A DNA stretch of 64,000 nucleotides from Heloderma charlesbogerti (lineage: Eukaryota > Chordata > Lepidosauria > Squamata > Helodermatidae). Below the pieces are notes generated by a model. The model ran no database searches. It saw nothing but the letters and a program-made list of their open reading frames with translations, and had not been told where the DNA came from. Shown here in pieces: positions 11,852 to 22,565 of the stretch; the first letter of the stretch is position 1; the number at the start of each line of letters is the position of its first letter. The position numbers were made by a program, and so were the translations under genes. The DNA is taken from the NCBI GenBank assembly GCA_026122225.1, contig JANEZZ010000404.1:682001-746000 (forward strand). Reading direction: 5' to 3'.

Positions 11852-12600
11852 TCAGCCATCTTGGACTCCTTTTCTCATTAGCATCGCTTGCCATGGGACC
11901 TTACTGATCATTGTTCTGAGTTTATTAAAATTGGCTTTCCTAAAATCCAGGGTATGCATTTGGCTACACTCAGCTTTTGCTTCCTTCAGAACCAAGCACT
12001 CAAGTATAACATGGTCGCTTTCCCCCAGAGTTCCCATAACTGCTACTTGATCCACTAAGTCATCTCTGTTGGTTAGGATCAAGTCAAGGATAGCCAATCC
12101 TCTAGTTCCTTCCTCCACTTTCTGTAGGAGGAAGTTATCTGCCACACAAGTCAGGAATTTCCTGGAGTGGCCATGTTTTGCAGAATTTGTGTCCCGACAA
12201 ATATCGGAGAAATTGAAGTTCCCCATTACTACTACAACATGCTTCCTTGAAATATTGGCAATTTGTGTCTTGAAAGTTTCATCCTCGTCTTCTCCTTGAT
12301 TGGGTGGCTGGTAGTAGACTCCGACCACCATGTTCCTTTTATTCTTTGCTCCATTCATTTTAACCCAGATGCTCCCGATTGGGCAACCAAGCTCATCCTC
12401 CTGTCTTTCTGTGCAGAGACATGTATTTTTAACATATAGTGCAACCCCACCTCCCTTTCTGTTCCTTCTGGTTTTTTTGAACTAGTTATATCCTTCAATT
12501 GCTGTATTCCAGTCATGGGAGTCATCCCACCAAGTTTCAGCTACACCTGTCATGTCGTATTGTATCAAGAGTTAAAGTTCATTCTGTTTGTTTCCCATAC
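11852..12600 (-). pseudogene. CR1 ORF2 endonuclease remnant
   Basis: It begins with LYTNAQSMGNKQNEL (about 12617-12572) and continues in the frame 12358-11852. There VVGVYYQPPNQ, a GNFNFSDI segment (equivalent to the GDFN motif of apurinic-like endonucleases, with Asp changed to Asn), ILDLILTNRDDLV and LGESDHVIL (the SDH motif) are visible. Stops and frameshifts lie between the parts. The changed GDFN box means this copy would not nick DNA. Confidence 0.88.
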
Positions 12601-12771
12601 TCTGGGCATTAGTATACAGACATTGAAGACCATGTGCTTCATAGTCTGGCTTTCTTCCTACATTTTTTTGAAGACTGTTATTAGGTGCTATTAGAACGGT
12701 TCTCGCCGTTGCAGTGCATGAGCCTTCGTCCATTGTTACCCCCAACTTTATGTCTCCCTCCCCCATAGGAT

Positions 12772-13457
12772 TCAGTTTAAAGCCCTCCTGATGAAGTCCT
12801 TCATACTGTGGCCAAACACATTCTTCCCAGCCCCTGTGAGGTGCAACCCATCCCTTGCCAGCAGTCCATCTTTCAGGAAGTAAAGCCCGCGGTCCCAGAA
12901 TCCAAATTTCGTATGTCGGCACCACCTTTGTAGCCAGTCATTCACCCAGAGTATTTTTCTTTCCCTTTCTATCCCTCTTCTAACTACTGGAAGGGTGGAT
13001 GAGAAAACGATCTGGGCCCCAAAGTTCTGGAGTTTCCTTCCCAAAGCTTCAAAGTCTGACGTGATTTCTTCGTAGCTCCGCTTGGCGGTATCATTTGTTC
13101 CCACATGGATGAGAAGAAAGGGATCCCTGTCAGTGGGCTTTATGAGTGCAGGCAACCCTTCAGTCATGTCTCTAATCTGTCCTCTCGGGAGACAGCATAC
13201 CTGGTGAGTCCATGGGACTTCGCAACATACTTGGGTTTCAATCCCACGCAGCACGGAGTCTCCCACTGCTAGTTGTCATCTCTTCTTGTTGCTGCAGGCC
13301 TTGGTTTCTTGCCTCTGCTTGACTGACTTTCAGTCTCTTGTCCAGAGTGCGAGTGGGGCTGGCTGCCTTGTTTGTCAGTAGTCTTCCAGGTGCTACGTGA
13401 CTGCCGTTTGTGCTCTGATGCCGTTTGTGCTCTGATGACCTTGTCCCTGAAGAGCAA
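12772..13457 (-). pseudogene. CR1 ORF1 remnant with SGNH-esterase domain
   Basis: The frame 13266-12772 starts GDSVLRG, has HVGTNDT in the middle and ends with DGLLARDGLHLTGAGKNVFG. These are the Ser, Asn and Asp/His blocks of an SGNH/GDSL esterase as found in CR1 ORF1. The preceding frame 13457-13269 holds a basic, Ser/Gln-rich N-terminal part ending at a break at 13267. The role of the esterase in CR1 transposition is not established. Confidence 0.85.
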
Positions 13458-13460
13458 CCC

Positions 13461-16206
13461 CTCCCCTTTGACCTCTCACAACCTTTACAGTACAGATGGG
13501 CTACTGGCAGCCTGGGAGCTCAGTCTTGTACCTCACCCCAATCCCAACAACCCCATCATCATTCACCTCTACCAAACTGCTCTCTCCCCCACATTGGCAA
13601 AGGCCTCCTTGGTCCCTTCCCTCTCAAGTGTGAACAGCAGCAGAGTCTTGGGCAGAGTTCATGCCTTCTTTTGCACCCCACTTACTGACTTCCATGCATA
13701 ACCCCAGCCCAGGAAAGTGCCTAGCGGAAGCATAAGGGCAGAGCTCTGCCCAAGCCACCCTGGGCAGGAAAGGGTTAAAGAACCCTCTGATTGTGCAGAA
13801 CAGACATTGCCGGCCTTTCTGCCTTTGCACTGTTCCAAATGTGGCCTCTGTGAATCATTACTTGCAGACTGGAGGTCAAGAGCAAAGCTGACTCCTGGTA
13901 ATGCCCAGTGTCCATCATGTGCCAGTTCTACACTCAAAGACAAGTGGACCTGCACTGGTGGCCGCTGCTCTCCCTGGCTTTGGAACTGTTCCTCAAGTGC
14001 CCAAGCCACAGTATACTCCTGATGCAAGAGCCCTTTTGGAGGTAAAGTTGTGCAGTTCTGTAGCGAGAGATGAGCAATGGCTCTTTCAAGAAGACACGTG
14101 TAAGCTCTGGGGGTGGCACTGTAGAAATACTAGGTATTGTTGTCTGGGGACAGAGTGGCCAAAAAATCAACATAAATAATTCAGAATATCAAGTGATAAA
14201 CTGCAGTTATGACATGGCGGATGTAACCTGTCAACTTGCCCTAAGGAGGAGAAATTGGCCTCAGCTGGAAGAGTTTGGGTGCTGTTTTTTGGAAGCTACA
14301 GTTTGATCAATTCTGTGAATTGTTTTCTTTGCCAATAAATCCGCACACCAAGAGAGCTTTCTCAAACTGCTGTTGAGAAAACAAAGAATGACGCTTTGCC
14401 CTTGGCAAACTGACAGCAGGGCGCCTGGAAAAAGAAAGCAAGAGACATTTTTTTCCTCAGCACCCTGCTCTTGAAAACAACAAGGCCAAATCACAAGCAT
14501 TTGGGGGCTTCAGGGAAGAGAGTTGCATCTTTAAAACAGTTTCTTTCTTGGGAGCACAGTTTTAGAAACAGCAACATTTCAACCCATTTGGAATGTGGCC
14601 AAAACACCTCTGATGACTCTGTCCACACTTCACTCATGAGCGCTTCCACCACAGAAACGTGGATTAAAACAAACGCAACAACAAAAACAAACAACAACAA
14701 CAATGGACAGTTAAGTGAGAAGTGGTGATTCTAATCTGTAGCAGGGATTCTGAGTACAGATCCAGGGACTAGTACTTAACTGAGATTTAACTAATGCGCA
14801 GTGGAATATGCTATTCTGGGTGGAGGTATAAGGCATGAGCAGGACAGGCAAAGCAATATTTACAGTTGTAGAAGATGTTATGGGACATAAATGCACCTGT
14901 AACAAGAACTGGTGAGAAGTCATTGAACTTTTGCCCCACCTTCCCCTGAAATATATCAGCCATTTGATTTGCTGACATTTATCGATGGCCAGCAGGACTG
15001 CCATTTCAGATTTTGATGTGGGGGTGGAAAAAGAGGATTTGGCCGGGAGTGGTCCAGATTCACAGCATGGTTCAAAGGCCTGCTCTGGGATGTATTCAAG
15101 ATTAAATTACAAAAGCAGTGTCCTTGAAGGACATTTGTTGTGCTTATTTTTATACCCTACAACCATGGAAGATATAAGGGCTCCTGAGTAATAATCCCAC
15201 GTGGTCTGAAAACAGAGAATAAAGAGGTTGGATTCTCTGTGTAAATGGAGGCCTTAATAACAAACTGAATATCTGCACTAAGAAGGGGGGTGGGAAGGGG
15301 AGAGAGACCATTACTCTCAAATTGCCCTGCAGGAGGCTGAGTGGTAATAGAGGGTCCTGAGCTTTTCAGGCATTGTCATTTGGCCATCATTGAAAACTGA
15401 ACTGAAATTATGGTCAGATGAAAGTTTGTTGAGAGCTTTAGAGCTGTAATAATTCGGGAGGGACTGATAGCATAGGGCCACAGTTGTGGACTTATAATGA
15501 GGGTGGATCAGATGAATCACATCCTGCCATTATAACCAGAAATGTGGGAGGGGGCTCTATGGCTTATACTCAGAAAATGGCCCAATGGATTGATCTGAAA
15601 CTTGGCAATGCAGGAGAGGCCCATTTGAGGATGGTCTGTGCTGATTCTGAGGTAGAAAGGATAGGAAATGGCTTAATTGAAACCTGATGAGTGGCTTCCA
15701 TCAGTTTGACAGGTATCGTTTGGGGTTTTTCCCCCCCCTCATAGTCTTTTAGGTAAATGGCTGGTTGTGTCAGGTGAGAGAGAAGGTCTAGTACACGCTC
15801 TGGCCTAGTAACTGTGTGACGTGTTTGCAGTTTTTATTTTAAAAATTTGATTGCATTTATTTATTTGGCCCATTTTATCCCATGGGAGCTCATGAGGCAG
15901 GGCTGGGCAACTGGGATTGGGTGGGCAACCGGAAGACCCTCCACAGGCCAAAGGACATAGAAGGGGGTGTGGCCTCCTGACATCACTGGGTCCCCAGCAG
16001 GGGCACCGCGCGGATGTTCCCCTGATGCATTTGCCGGGAGCTGGTGTTGCTGTGCACGGCCTTCTCCTGCTGGGGAAAGGACATGGGGGAGCCACACTCC
16101 ACCTGTCCTTTGTGCCCCCCATGCAAGGAATATGAAGGACAAGTGATGCTCACAAGACAAGTGCCTGCGGAGAGTCAGTGGCTGGGCCCCCCCACCAAAC
16201 CCAGCC
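13461..16206. other. Noncoding intergenic DNA, largely unassigned
   Basis: No host exon was recognised. An A/C-rich (AAC)n run lies at 14668-14702. The segment 15840-15905 (TTTATTTATTTGGCCCATTTTATCCC) resembles the reverse complement of an L2-type 3' end, weakly. Frames near 13372-14027 could be an extension of the CR1 5' part but show no recognisable motif. Confidence 0.45.
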
Positions 16207-16822
16207 ACATAGAATCATGGAATAGTAGGGTTGGAAGGGGCCTACAAGGCCATTGAGTCCAACCCCCTGCTCAATGCAGGAGTCCAAGTCAGAGCATCCC
16301 TGACAGGTGGCTGTCTAGCCTCGTCTTGAATGCCTCCAGTGTGGGAGAGCCCACCACCTCCCCAGGGAATGGGTTCCATTGTCGTATTGCTCTAACAGTC
16401 AGGAAGTTTTTCCTGATATTCAGCTGGAATCTGGCTTCCTATCACTTGAGCCCATTATTCCATGTCCTGCACTCTGGGATGATGGAGAAGAGATCCTGGC
16501 CTTCCTCTCTGGGACAACCTTTCAAGTACTTGAAGAGCGCTATCCTATGTCCCTTCTTCTCAAGGCTAAACAGGACCAGTTCTTTCAGTCTCTCCTCATA
16601 GGGGTTTGTTTCCAGTCCCCTGATCATCTTTGTTGCCCTCCTCTGAACCCTCTCCAGCTTGTCTGCATCCTTCTTAAAGTGTGGTGCCCAGAACTGGACA
16701 TAGTACCCCAGATGAAGCCTACCCAGTGCTGAGTAGAGGGGAACTAGTACTTCCTGGGATTTGGAAGCTATGCTTCTATGAATGCAGCCCAAAATAGCAT
16801 TGGCCTTTTTTGCAACCACATC
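16207..16822 (-). mobile_element. CR1 LINE copy 2, 3' part
   Basis: It begins with the CR1 terminus (reverse complement of ATTCTATGATTC, 16209-16240) and encodes, on the minus strand, [19 protein letters not shown] and [20 protein letters not shown]. It is interrupted at 16822 by a BovB element and resumes at 17941. Copy 1 at 9813-10440 provides the uninterrupted alignment across this point. Confidence 0.95.
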
Positions 16823-17940
16823 ATGGAGAAAGCAAGAGAATTCCAGAAAAATGTCTATTTCTGCTTCATTGACTACGCTAAAGCCTTTGATTGTGTGCAT
16901 CACAACAAACTGTGGCAAATTCTTAAAGAGATGGGAGTACCAGACCACCTTACCTGTCTCCTGAGAAACCTGTACAAGGGTCAAGAAGCAACAGTAAGAA
17001 CCGGACATGGAACAACCGATTGGTTCAAAATTGGGAAAGGGGTAGGACAAGGCTGTATGTTGTCGCCCTGCTTATTTAACTTATATGCAGAGTACATCAT
17101 GAGAAACGCCGGGTTGGATGAATCACAGGTCGGAATTAAGATTGCCGGGAGAATTATCAACAACCTCAGATACACAGACGATACCACCCTAATGGCAGAA
17201 AGTGAAGAGGATCTCAAGAGCCTCTTGTTGAGGGTGAAAGAGGAGAGTGCAAAAGCTGGTTTGAAACTCAACATTAAAAAAACTAAGATCATGGCATCTG
17301 GCCCCATCACTTCCTGGCATATGGAAGGGGAAGAAATGGAAGCAGTGACAGATTTTATTTTCTTGGGCTCCAAGATCACCACAGACGGTGACTGTAGCCA
17401 TGAAATTAAAAGACGCTTGCTCCTTGGGAGGAAAGCTATGGCAAACCTAGACAGCATAGTCAGAAGCAGAGACATCACCTTGCCGACAAAGGTCCGTCTA
17501 ATCAAAGCTATGGTTTTCCCAGTAGTAATGTATGGCTGTGAGAGCTGGACTATAAGGAAGGCTGAGCGCCGAAGAATTGATGCTTTCGAACTGTGGTGCT
17601 GGAGAAGACTCTTATGAGTCCCCTGGACTGCAAGGAGGTCAAATCAGTCCATCCTAAAGGAAATCAACCCTGACTGCTCATTGGAAGGACAGATACTGAA
17701 GCTGAAGCTCAAATATTTTGGCCACCTAATGCGAAGAGAAAAGCCACTGGAAAAGACCCTGATGCTGGGAAAGATTGAAGGCAAAAGGAGAAGGGGACGG
17801 CAGAGGATGAGATGGCTAGATAGCATCACTGATGCAATGAATATGGACTTGAGCACCCTCCAGAAGAGAGCGCAGGACAGAAAGGCCTGCCGTGCTATGG
17901 TCCATGGGGTCACGAAGAGTTGGACATGACTGAACAACAA
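16823..17940 (+). mobile_element. BovB (RTE clade) LINE, 5' truncated, nested in CR1
   Basis: It encodes the C-terminal half of BovB ORF2: reverse transcriptase with [36 protein letters not shown], the catalytic box as RYTDDTTLMAES (normally YADD), MYGCESWTIRKAERRRIDAF and FELWCWRRLL. A TGA at 17615-17617 follows. The same frame then runs on to GHLMRREK, RRRGRQRMRWLDSITDAM and HGVTKSWT, ending TGAACAACAACA, the typical BovB terminus. The stop stands where related copies have Arg (CGA), so it is one transition. It was inserted by target-primed reverse transcription, as indicated by 5' truncation and a short candidate duplication (CACAT). Confidence 0.97.
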
Positions 17941-19568
17941 CACATTGTTGACTTATATTCAGTTTGTGATCGACAACAATTCCAAGATCCTTCTCGCTTG
18001 TAGTGTTGTTGAGCCATGTATCCCCCATCTTGTAACTGTGCATTTGGTTTCTTTTTCCTAGGTGCAGAACTTGGCATTTATCCCTATTAAATGTCATTCT
18101 GTTGTTTTCTGTCCAGCACTCCAGTCTCTCAGTATCACTTTGAATTTTGTTTCTGTCTTCCAAAGTATTAGCTATCCCACGCAATTTTGTGTCATCTGCA
18201 AATTTGATCAGCATTCTCTGCACCTCCTCCTCCAAGTCATTAATAAAAATGTTGAAGAGCACTGGGCCCGGGACTGAGCCCTGCGGTACCCTGCTTGTTA
18301 CCTCTCCCCAGTTTGAGAAAGTCCCATTGATAAGCACTCCTTGAGTCCAATTCTGTAGCCAACTGTGGATCCACCAAATGTTTGTTTCATCTAGCTCATT
18401 TTTAGCTAGTTTGCTAATCAGGATATCATGGGGCACTTTGTCGAAAGCTTTGCTGAAGTCGAGGTATTTTATGTCTACAGCATTCCCACAGTCCACAAGG
18501 GAGGTTACTTGACCAAAAAATGAGTTCACATTCATCTGGCAGGATTTGTTCTTGACAAATCCATGTTGGCTTTGAGTTATCACTGCATTGTTTTCAAGGT
18601 GCTTACAGGTGGATTGCTTTATAATCTGCTCCATAATTTTCCCAGGGATTGATGTCAGACTGACTGGTCTGTAGTTCCCAGGTTCCTCCATTTTACCTGT
18701 TTTGAAGATAGGGACAACATTAGCCCTCCTCCAGTCATCTGGCACTTCACCCGTCCTCCATGATTTCTCAAAGAGAATAGACAGCGGTTCTGAGAGTTCT
18801 TCTGCCAGTTCCTTTATTACTCTAGGATGCAGTTCATCTGGCCCTGGAGATTTGAACTCAGTCAAAGTAATTAGGTATTCCTTGATGATATGCCTATCGA
18901 TCTCAAGCTGCGATCCTGCCCCTTCAGCCTGTACTTTGCCTTTGCCAGGGGGTCATAGACCCTCTTTTGGGAGAAGACTGAGCCAAAGTGGGGATTGAAC
19001 ACTTCTGCCTTTTCTTTGTCATCTGTTATCATTTTGCCATCCTTATGTAATTGCTGAACCACCATTTCTTTCCTCTGTCTTTTACTATGCACAGAGCTGA
19101 AGAAAGCTTTTTTGTAGCTTTTAGCATCCCTCGCTAACCTCAGCTCGTTCTCAGCTTTAGCCTTCCTGACGCCATCCCTGCAATTCTGTGCTACCTGCCT
19201 GTACTCTTCATTTGTTGCTTGTCCATCCTTCCACTTCCTATGTATCCTTTTTTGTTTTTTCAGGTCATTTCTAAGCTTTCTGTGAAGCCACATTGGCTTC
19301 TTCTGTTGTCTTCCACCTTTTCTTCTTGTTGGAATTGTTTGTAATTGTGCCTTGGGAATGTCCTTTTTTAAAAGCTCCCACCCATCTTGGACTCCTTTTC
19401 TCATTAGAGTCGCTTGCCATGGGACCTTACTGATCATTGTTCTGAGTTTATTAAAATCAGCTTTCCTAAAATCCAGGGCACGCATTTGACTACACTCGGC
19501 TTTTGCTTCCCTTAGAACCAAGCACTCAAGTATAACGTGGTCGCTTTCCCCCAGAGTTCCCGTTCCTG
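17941..19568 (-). mobile_element. CR1 LINE copy 2, 5' part
   Basis: It resumes the CR1 after the BovB insertion. The minus frame 18865-17816 gives TEFKSPGPDELHPRVIKELA, FKTGKMEEPGNYRPVSLTSI, YLDFSKAFDKVPHDILISKL, GSVPGPVLFNIFINDLEEEV and the catalytic FADDTKL. The frame 19587-18871 carries the end of the endonuclease (LGESDHVILE) and the linker. It stops matching CR1 near 19568, so the element is 5' truncated. The reverse transcriptase frame is open for about 290 codons, which suggests a relatively young copy. Confidence 0.95.
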
Positions 19569-20380
19569 CTGAATTGGCCCTGGGCAACGTCAGGGGTCAT
19601 ATCCCAACAGTGGGTGAGGCCACATTCCAAAGTGGGCAGGGCCACCCCTTGTCCCCCCCCGAGGAAACCCCATCAAAGGATGGTCTGGAGCCCCCTGAGC
19701 CAGATATCCCTGGGGAACAAGATGCTTCAGGGGACCCTGGGGCTGACCAAGATGCTCCTGGGCCCTTGGGAGAGATGGCTTCAGGTCTTTCCCCTTGAAG
19801 GGGGTAGCGCTGTGCTTCTGAATCAGAGGGGGTACTGAGCCTCCACCTAGCCCCCAAGAATGCCAGCACCTGAAGGTGCAGGCTCAGACCATGGCCAGGC
19901 AAAGGAGTGCCTGCTTGCAGAAAAGGACTCCTCAAGAATAAAGGCATCCTCAGGAACACAGCCCTGCTCATGAGTAGGACTGTTGCCATAGGGCCCATGA
20001 GGAACTGCAGCTGAGCCCTGAGTGGGGCTCTGGAAGCTCCGGCTGCATTAGCTCTCAATGGGAACTTGAGACCTGCTGGAAACAATGCCTTTCTACCAGC
20101 TTCAGTGCCCTGTATCCTGGACTTGCTTTGTGACTGATCCTCTGTGCCGCTGACATCTGGACCCCGGCTGGCCTCTGCTCCTTGGACTTTACTTGTGTTG
20201 GGCTGCTTGCTGTGCTTTGACCTTGGCCATCCTTCTGACCCTTGTCCTGGAACCCTCCTTCTTGACTGGCAACACTGTACTCTTGACCTTTGCCTGTTTA
20301 CTTAGTTTGCAGGACCCCCCTCTGAGAACATTGGCCCCCCTCATGTAGCTTCCCAGACCCCATTCACACTCATATGCAAA
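19569..20380. repeat. GC-rich unassigned segment, possible LTR-element remnant
   Basis: Pyrimidine-rich blocks rich in CTTGGACTTT, CCTTGTCCTGG and TTTGACCTTGG-like phrases (20095-20310) recall 5'-leader or LTR regions of squamate gypsy-type elements. No terminal repeats, primer-binding site or coding domain were found, so the assignment is tentative. Confidence 0.25.
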
Positions 20381-20395
20381 CACTCATACTCAAAT

Positions 20396-20398
<3 letters not shown>

Positions 20399-20433
<35 letters not shown>

Positions 20434-20450
20434 ACTCACTCGCTCACTCA
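20399..20450. repeat. (CT)n and (CACT)n microsatellite
   Basis: About 15 CT repeats (20399-20429) are followed by CACT tetranucleotides to 20450. Confidence 0.95.
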
Positions 20451-20804
20451 TAACTCACAAGTCTGAATATTTGGTCTGTCTGATTCCACCCCACCCCTGG
20501 AGGAACTTTGTGACTTCAGAATCAACAAAGAGTGAAGCTGCTTGAACTATGTAATGTGGGTCCTGTTTTGGCAGGATTACAAGTCTGTCTCTTATCTCTC
20601 CCCCCACCCCCGGTCACCCCCAGTTCTCTTCTTTCAACTAAGGAGAGGATTGTACATGCCATTTGAGTCACTCTCCTTCTGCTGGCAGTTGAGCAGTTCA
20701 GATGTGGTTTCTCTGCTGTCTAATGTGGGGTTCTCAAACTTTCTACCCCCAAGGTCCCCCTGAGAGAGCTGCGAATTACTGAGTCTTCCCAGTCACAAAA
20801 TGAC

Positions 20805-20872
20805 CGATAGAGTGTGGTACTAGCAACACCAAGGTTCATGGGTTCAATCACTGTACAGGCCAGGAGTATTTT
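20805..20872 (+). mobile_element. tRNA-like SINE fragment (weak)
   Basis: A box-A-like ATAGAGTGTGGTACTAG and a box-B-like GGTTCATGGGTTCAATC are correctly spaced for a tRNA-derived head. The rest of the SINE is not clear. Confidence 0.35.
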
Positions 20873-21029
20873 TTTTAATCAGAGAAGCTGTTTTAATCAT
20901 GAGAATTAACAGCAGGGTAGGCCTTTCTTCAAGTCAGTTGGCAGAACAGAATTAACTTTTGATTTTTGAGAATATCCAAGAAAAACTTGCAAAGGATAAT
21001 TCTGAGAAGACCTGGAACAAATACACAAT

Positions 21030-21480
21030 TAACCAAGTGAACTTTATTTATTTGTATTTAATAGATTTATATACCACTTACCATATTTAAAAATATCTCT
21101 AAGCTGTTTACAAAGACAGTACATTAAAATAAAATATTAATAAAAAGATTAAAACCAAGTACTCACAGTACCATTGTTAACAAACCGGGGAGCACAATCC
21201 ATCAGGAAATGCCTGGGGAAAGCGATGGGTCTTCAACTGGAGCCAAAAACATGCCACAGTTAGTGACTCCTGAATATCGAGGGGAGGAATTTCATACGGT
21301 GGGTGCCCCCATGGAAAAGGCTCTCTTCCGAGTTGCCGCAAAATGGCAATTTGCAGGTCATGGTACAACCAGCAAGTCCTCCTCCATTAATGTAATAATA
21401 TTACAGGTCTATATTGGGGAAGGCAATCTGCCCTCTATTAAAAGAGGGCAGCTCAACAGAGCATGTGCAGAGTGTCTATC
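21030..21480. mobile_element. Interspersed repeat, 5' half of an unnamed squamate family
   Basis: It starts with an L2-like AT tail (TTTATTTATTTGTATTTAATAG, 21043-21065). It then contains 'gggtcttcaactgg', 'gaggaatttcatacggtgggtgcccccatggaaaaggctctcttccg' and 'agttgcc'. This order is one I associate with a common squamate repeat whose other half appears at 40018-40330. Its class is not known to me. Confidence 0.5.
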
Positions 21481-21823
21481 CTGAGACCCTTGGGAAGAAT
21501 CTGTTACATGTTTAAAACATGGTAAAAACTCTCTCTGCTAGCAGTTTTCAGAGTAGTGTTGTTGGTGTGTGTTAAGATGTTCCTGTGCAGCTCTGCCCAA
21601 TCGGACCACTTGTTGTTTATTTCCAGGCCCCTCCCTCCCAGCTCTGCCCTATCAGCTCTCTCCTTTTGGCCATGAAGAGTATTCTGGATTCTGTCTGAGT
21701 TCGTCTTCTCCTGTTGGTGACTGAGTGATTCAGATGTGATTTCCCTGCTATCTAGTTGCTTTGTACTTCGTAGGCAGAGACTGAGAAAGCAAGATGGACA
21801 GAAAAATAGGAAAACAATTTTAA

Positions 21824-21907
21824 CAATCCTATACATGTCTACTCAGAAGTAAGTTCCTGTGATTTCAATGACACTTACTGCCAAGTAAGAGGGTATAGGA
21901 TTATGGC
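21824..21907. mobile_element. Fold-back MITE, squamate 'tactcagaagtaag' family
   Basis: It starts CAATCCTATACATG and ends GGGTATAGGATTATGG, so the ends are inverted repeats. The centre TTCAATG joins AAGTAAGTTCC to its partial complement GACACTTACT. It is the same family as 5238-5327, here better preserved. Confidence 0.75.
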
Positions 21908-22255
21908 CTAATTACAGGAGAAATTCATAGAAGTGTGTGTACTTGCAAAATGTCATTAGTTCAGATATAACCACCTGAATTGAAGAGATTGTGGGAGAAA
22001 CAGAAAATATGACAAAAAGTATGTGTGTGCTCATGAATTATTAATAATTCATATATTCCTACCTGTGTTGGTAGTGAGTTCATTCAAGTAAAATTCATGG
22101 GAATAATTTTATGCACAGAGCAATTATACATTTAGTGACAGTGTGGTAGAGCAATTCATGTACTTTTTGTTCAGTCAACAGTTGTAAATTAGGGATGATG
22201 TACATTAATTTAATACCAAAGAAAAATAAATATGAAAGTGCCCTATTCATATTTA

Positions 22256-22554
22256 GGAAAGGAAAGTTTCCTCCTGTGCAAGCACTGGGTCAGTACTGAC
22301 CCCTAGAGGGCCGCTGCTTGCACTGGCGTTTTCCTGGCGGACTGTAGCGCGGTGGTTTGCCATGGCCGTCCCCAGTCGTGACCACCTTTCCCCCAGCAAG
22401 CTGGGCACTCATCTTACCGACCTCGGAAGGATGGAGGGCTGAGTCGACCTGAGCCGGCTACCTGGGACCCAGCTTCCGCCAGGATCGAATTCAGGTCATG
22501 GGGAGAGTGTCGGTTGCAATACTGCCGCCTGCCACTCTGCGCCACACGAGGCTC
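22256..22554 (-). mobile_element. tRNA-derived SINE with perfect target-site duplications
   Basis: On the minus strand the head reads GCCTCGTGTGGCGCAGAGTGG (box A) and later GAATTCGATCCTGG (box B), a tRNA-like promoter. It is followed by a conserved body (CTCCATCCTTCCGAGGTCGG, CCCAGCTTGCTGGG, GCCATGGCAAACCACC) and a tail near GTGCTTGCACAGGAGG. This body is common in lizard genomes; the family name is not certain to me. Identical 11-bp ATTCATATTTA lies at both ends (22245-22255 and 22555-22565), so both boundaries are exact. Confidence 0.93.
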
Positions 22555-22565
22555 ATTCATATTTA

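Larger units (their letters stand above)
9813..13460 (-). mobile_element. CR1 LINE, nearly full length, antisense to window
   Basis: The 3' end (9813-9850) has the CR1 signature: the reverse complement of CCAACTCTACTATTCTATGATTCT and the preceding 'gggggttggactc'-type motif. Moving up in coordinate come the ORF2 C-terminal region, reverse transcriptase, endonuclease and then the ORF1 esterase. All frames are broken by stops and shifts, so it is a dead copy. Lengths of 4 kb or more are usual for full CR1, so only the extreme 5' part is missing or unrecognised. The insertion lies in the MAP2K5 downstream intergenic DNA. Confidence 0.95.
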
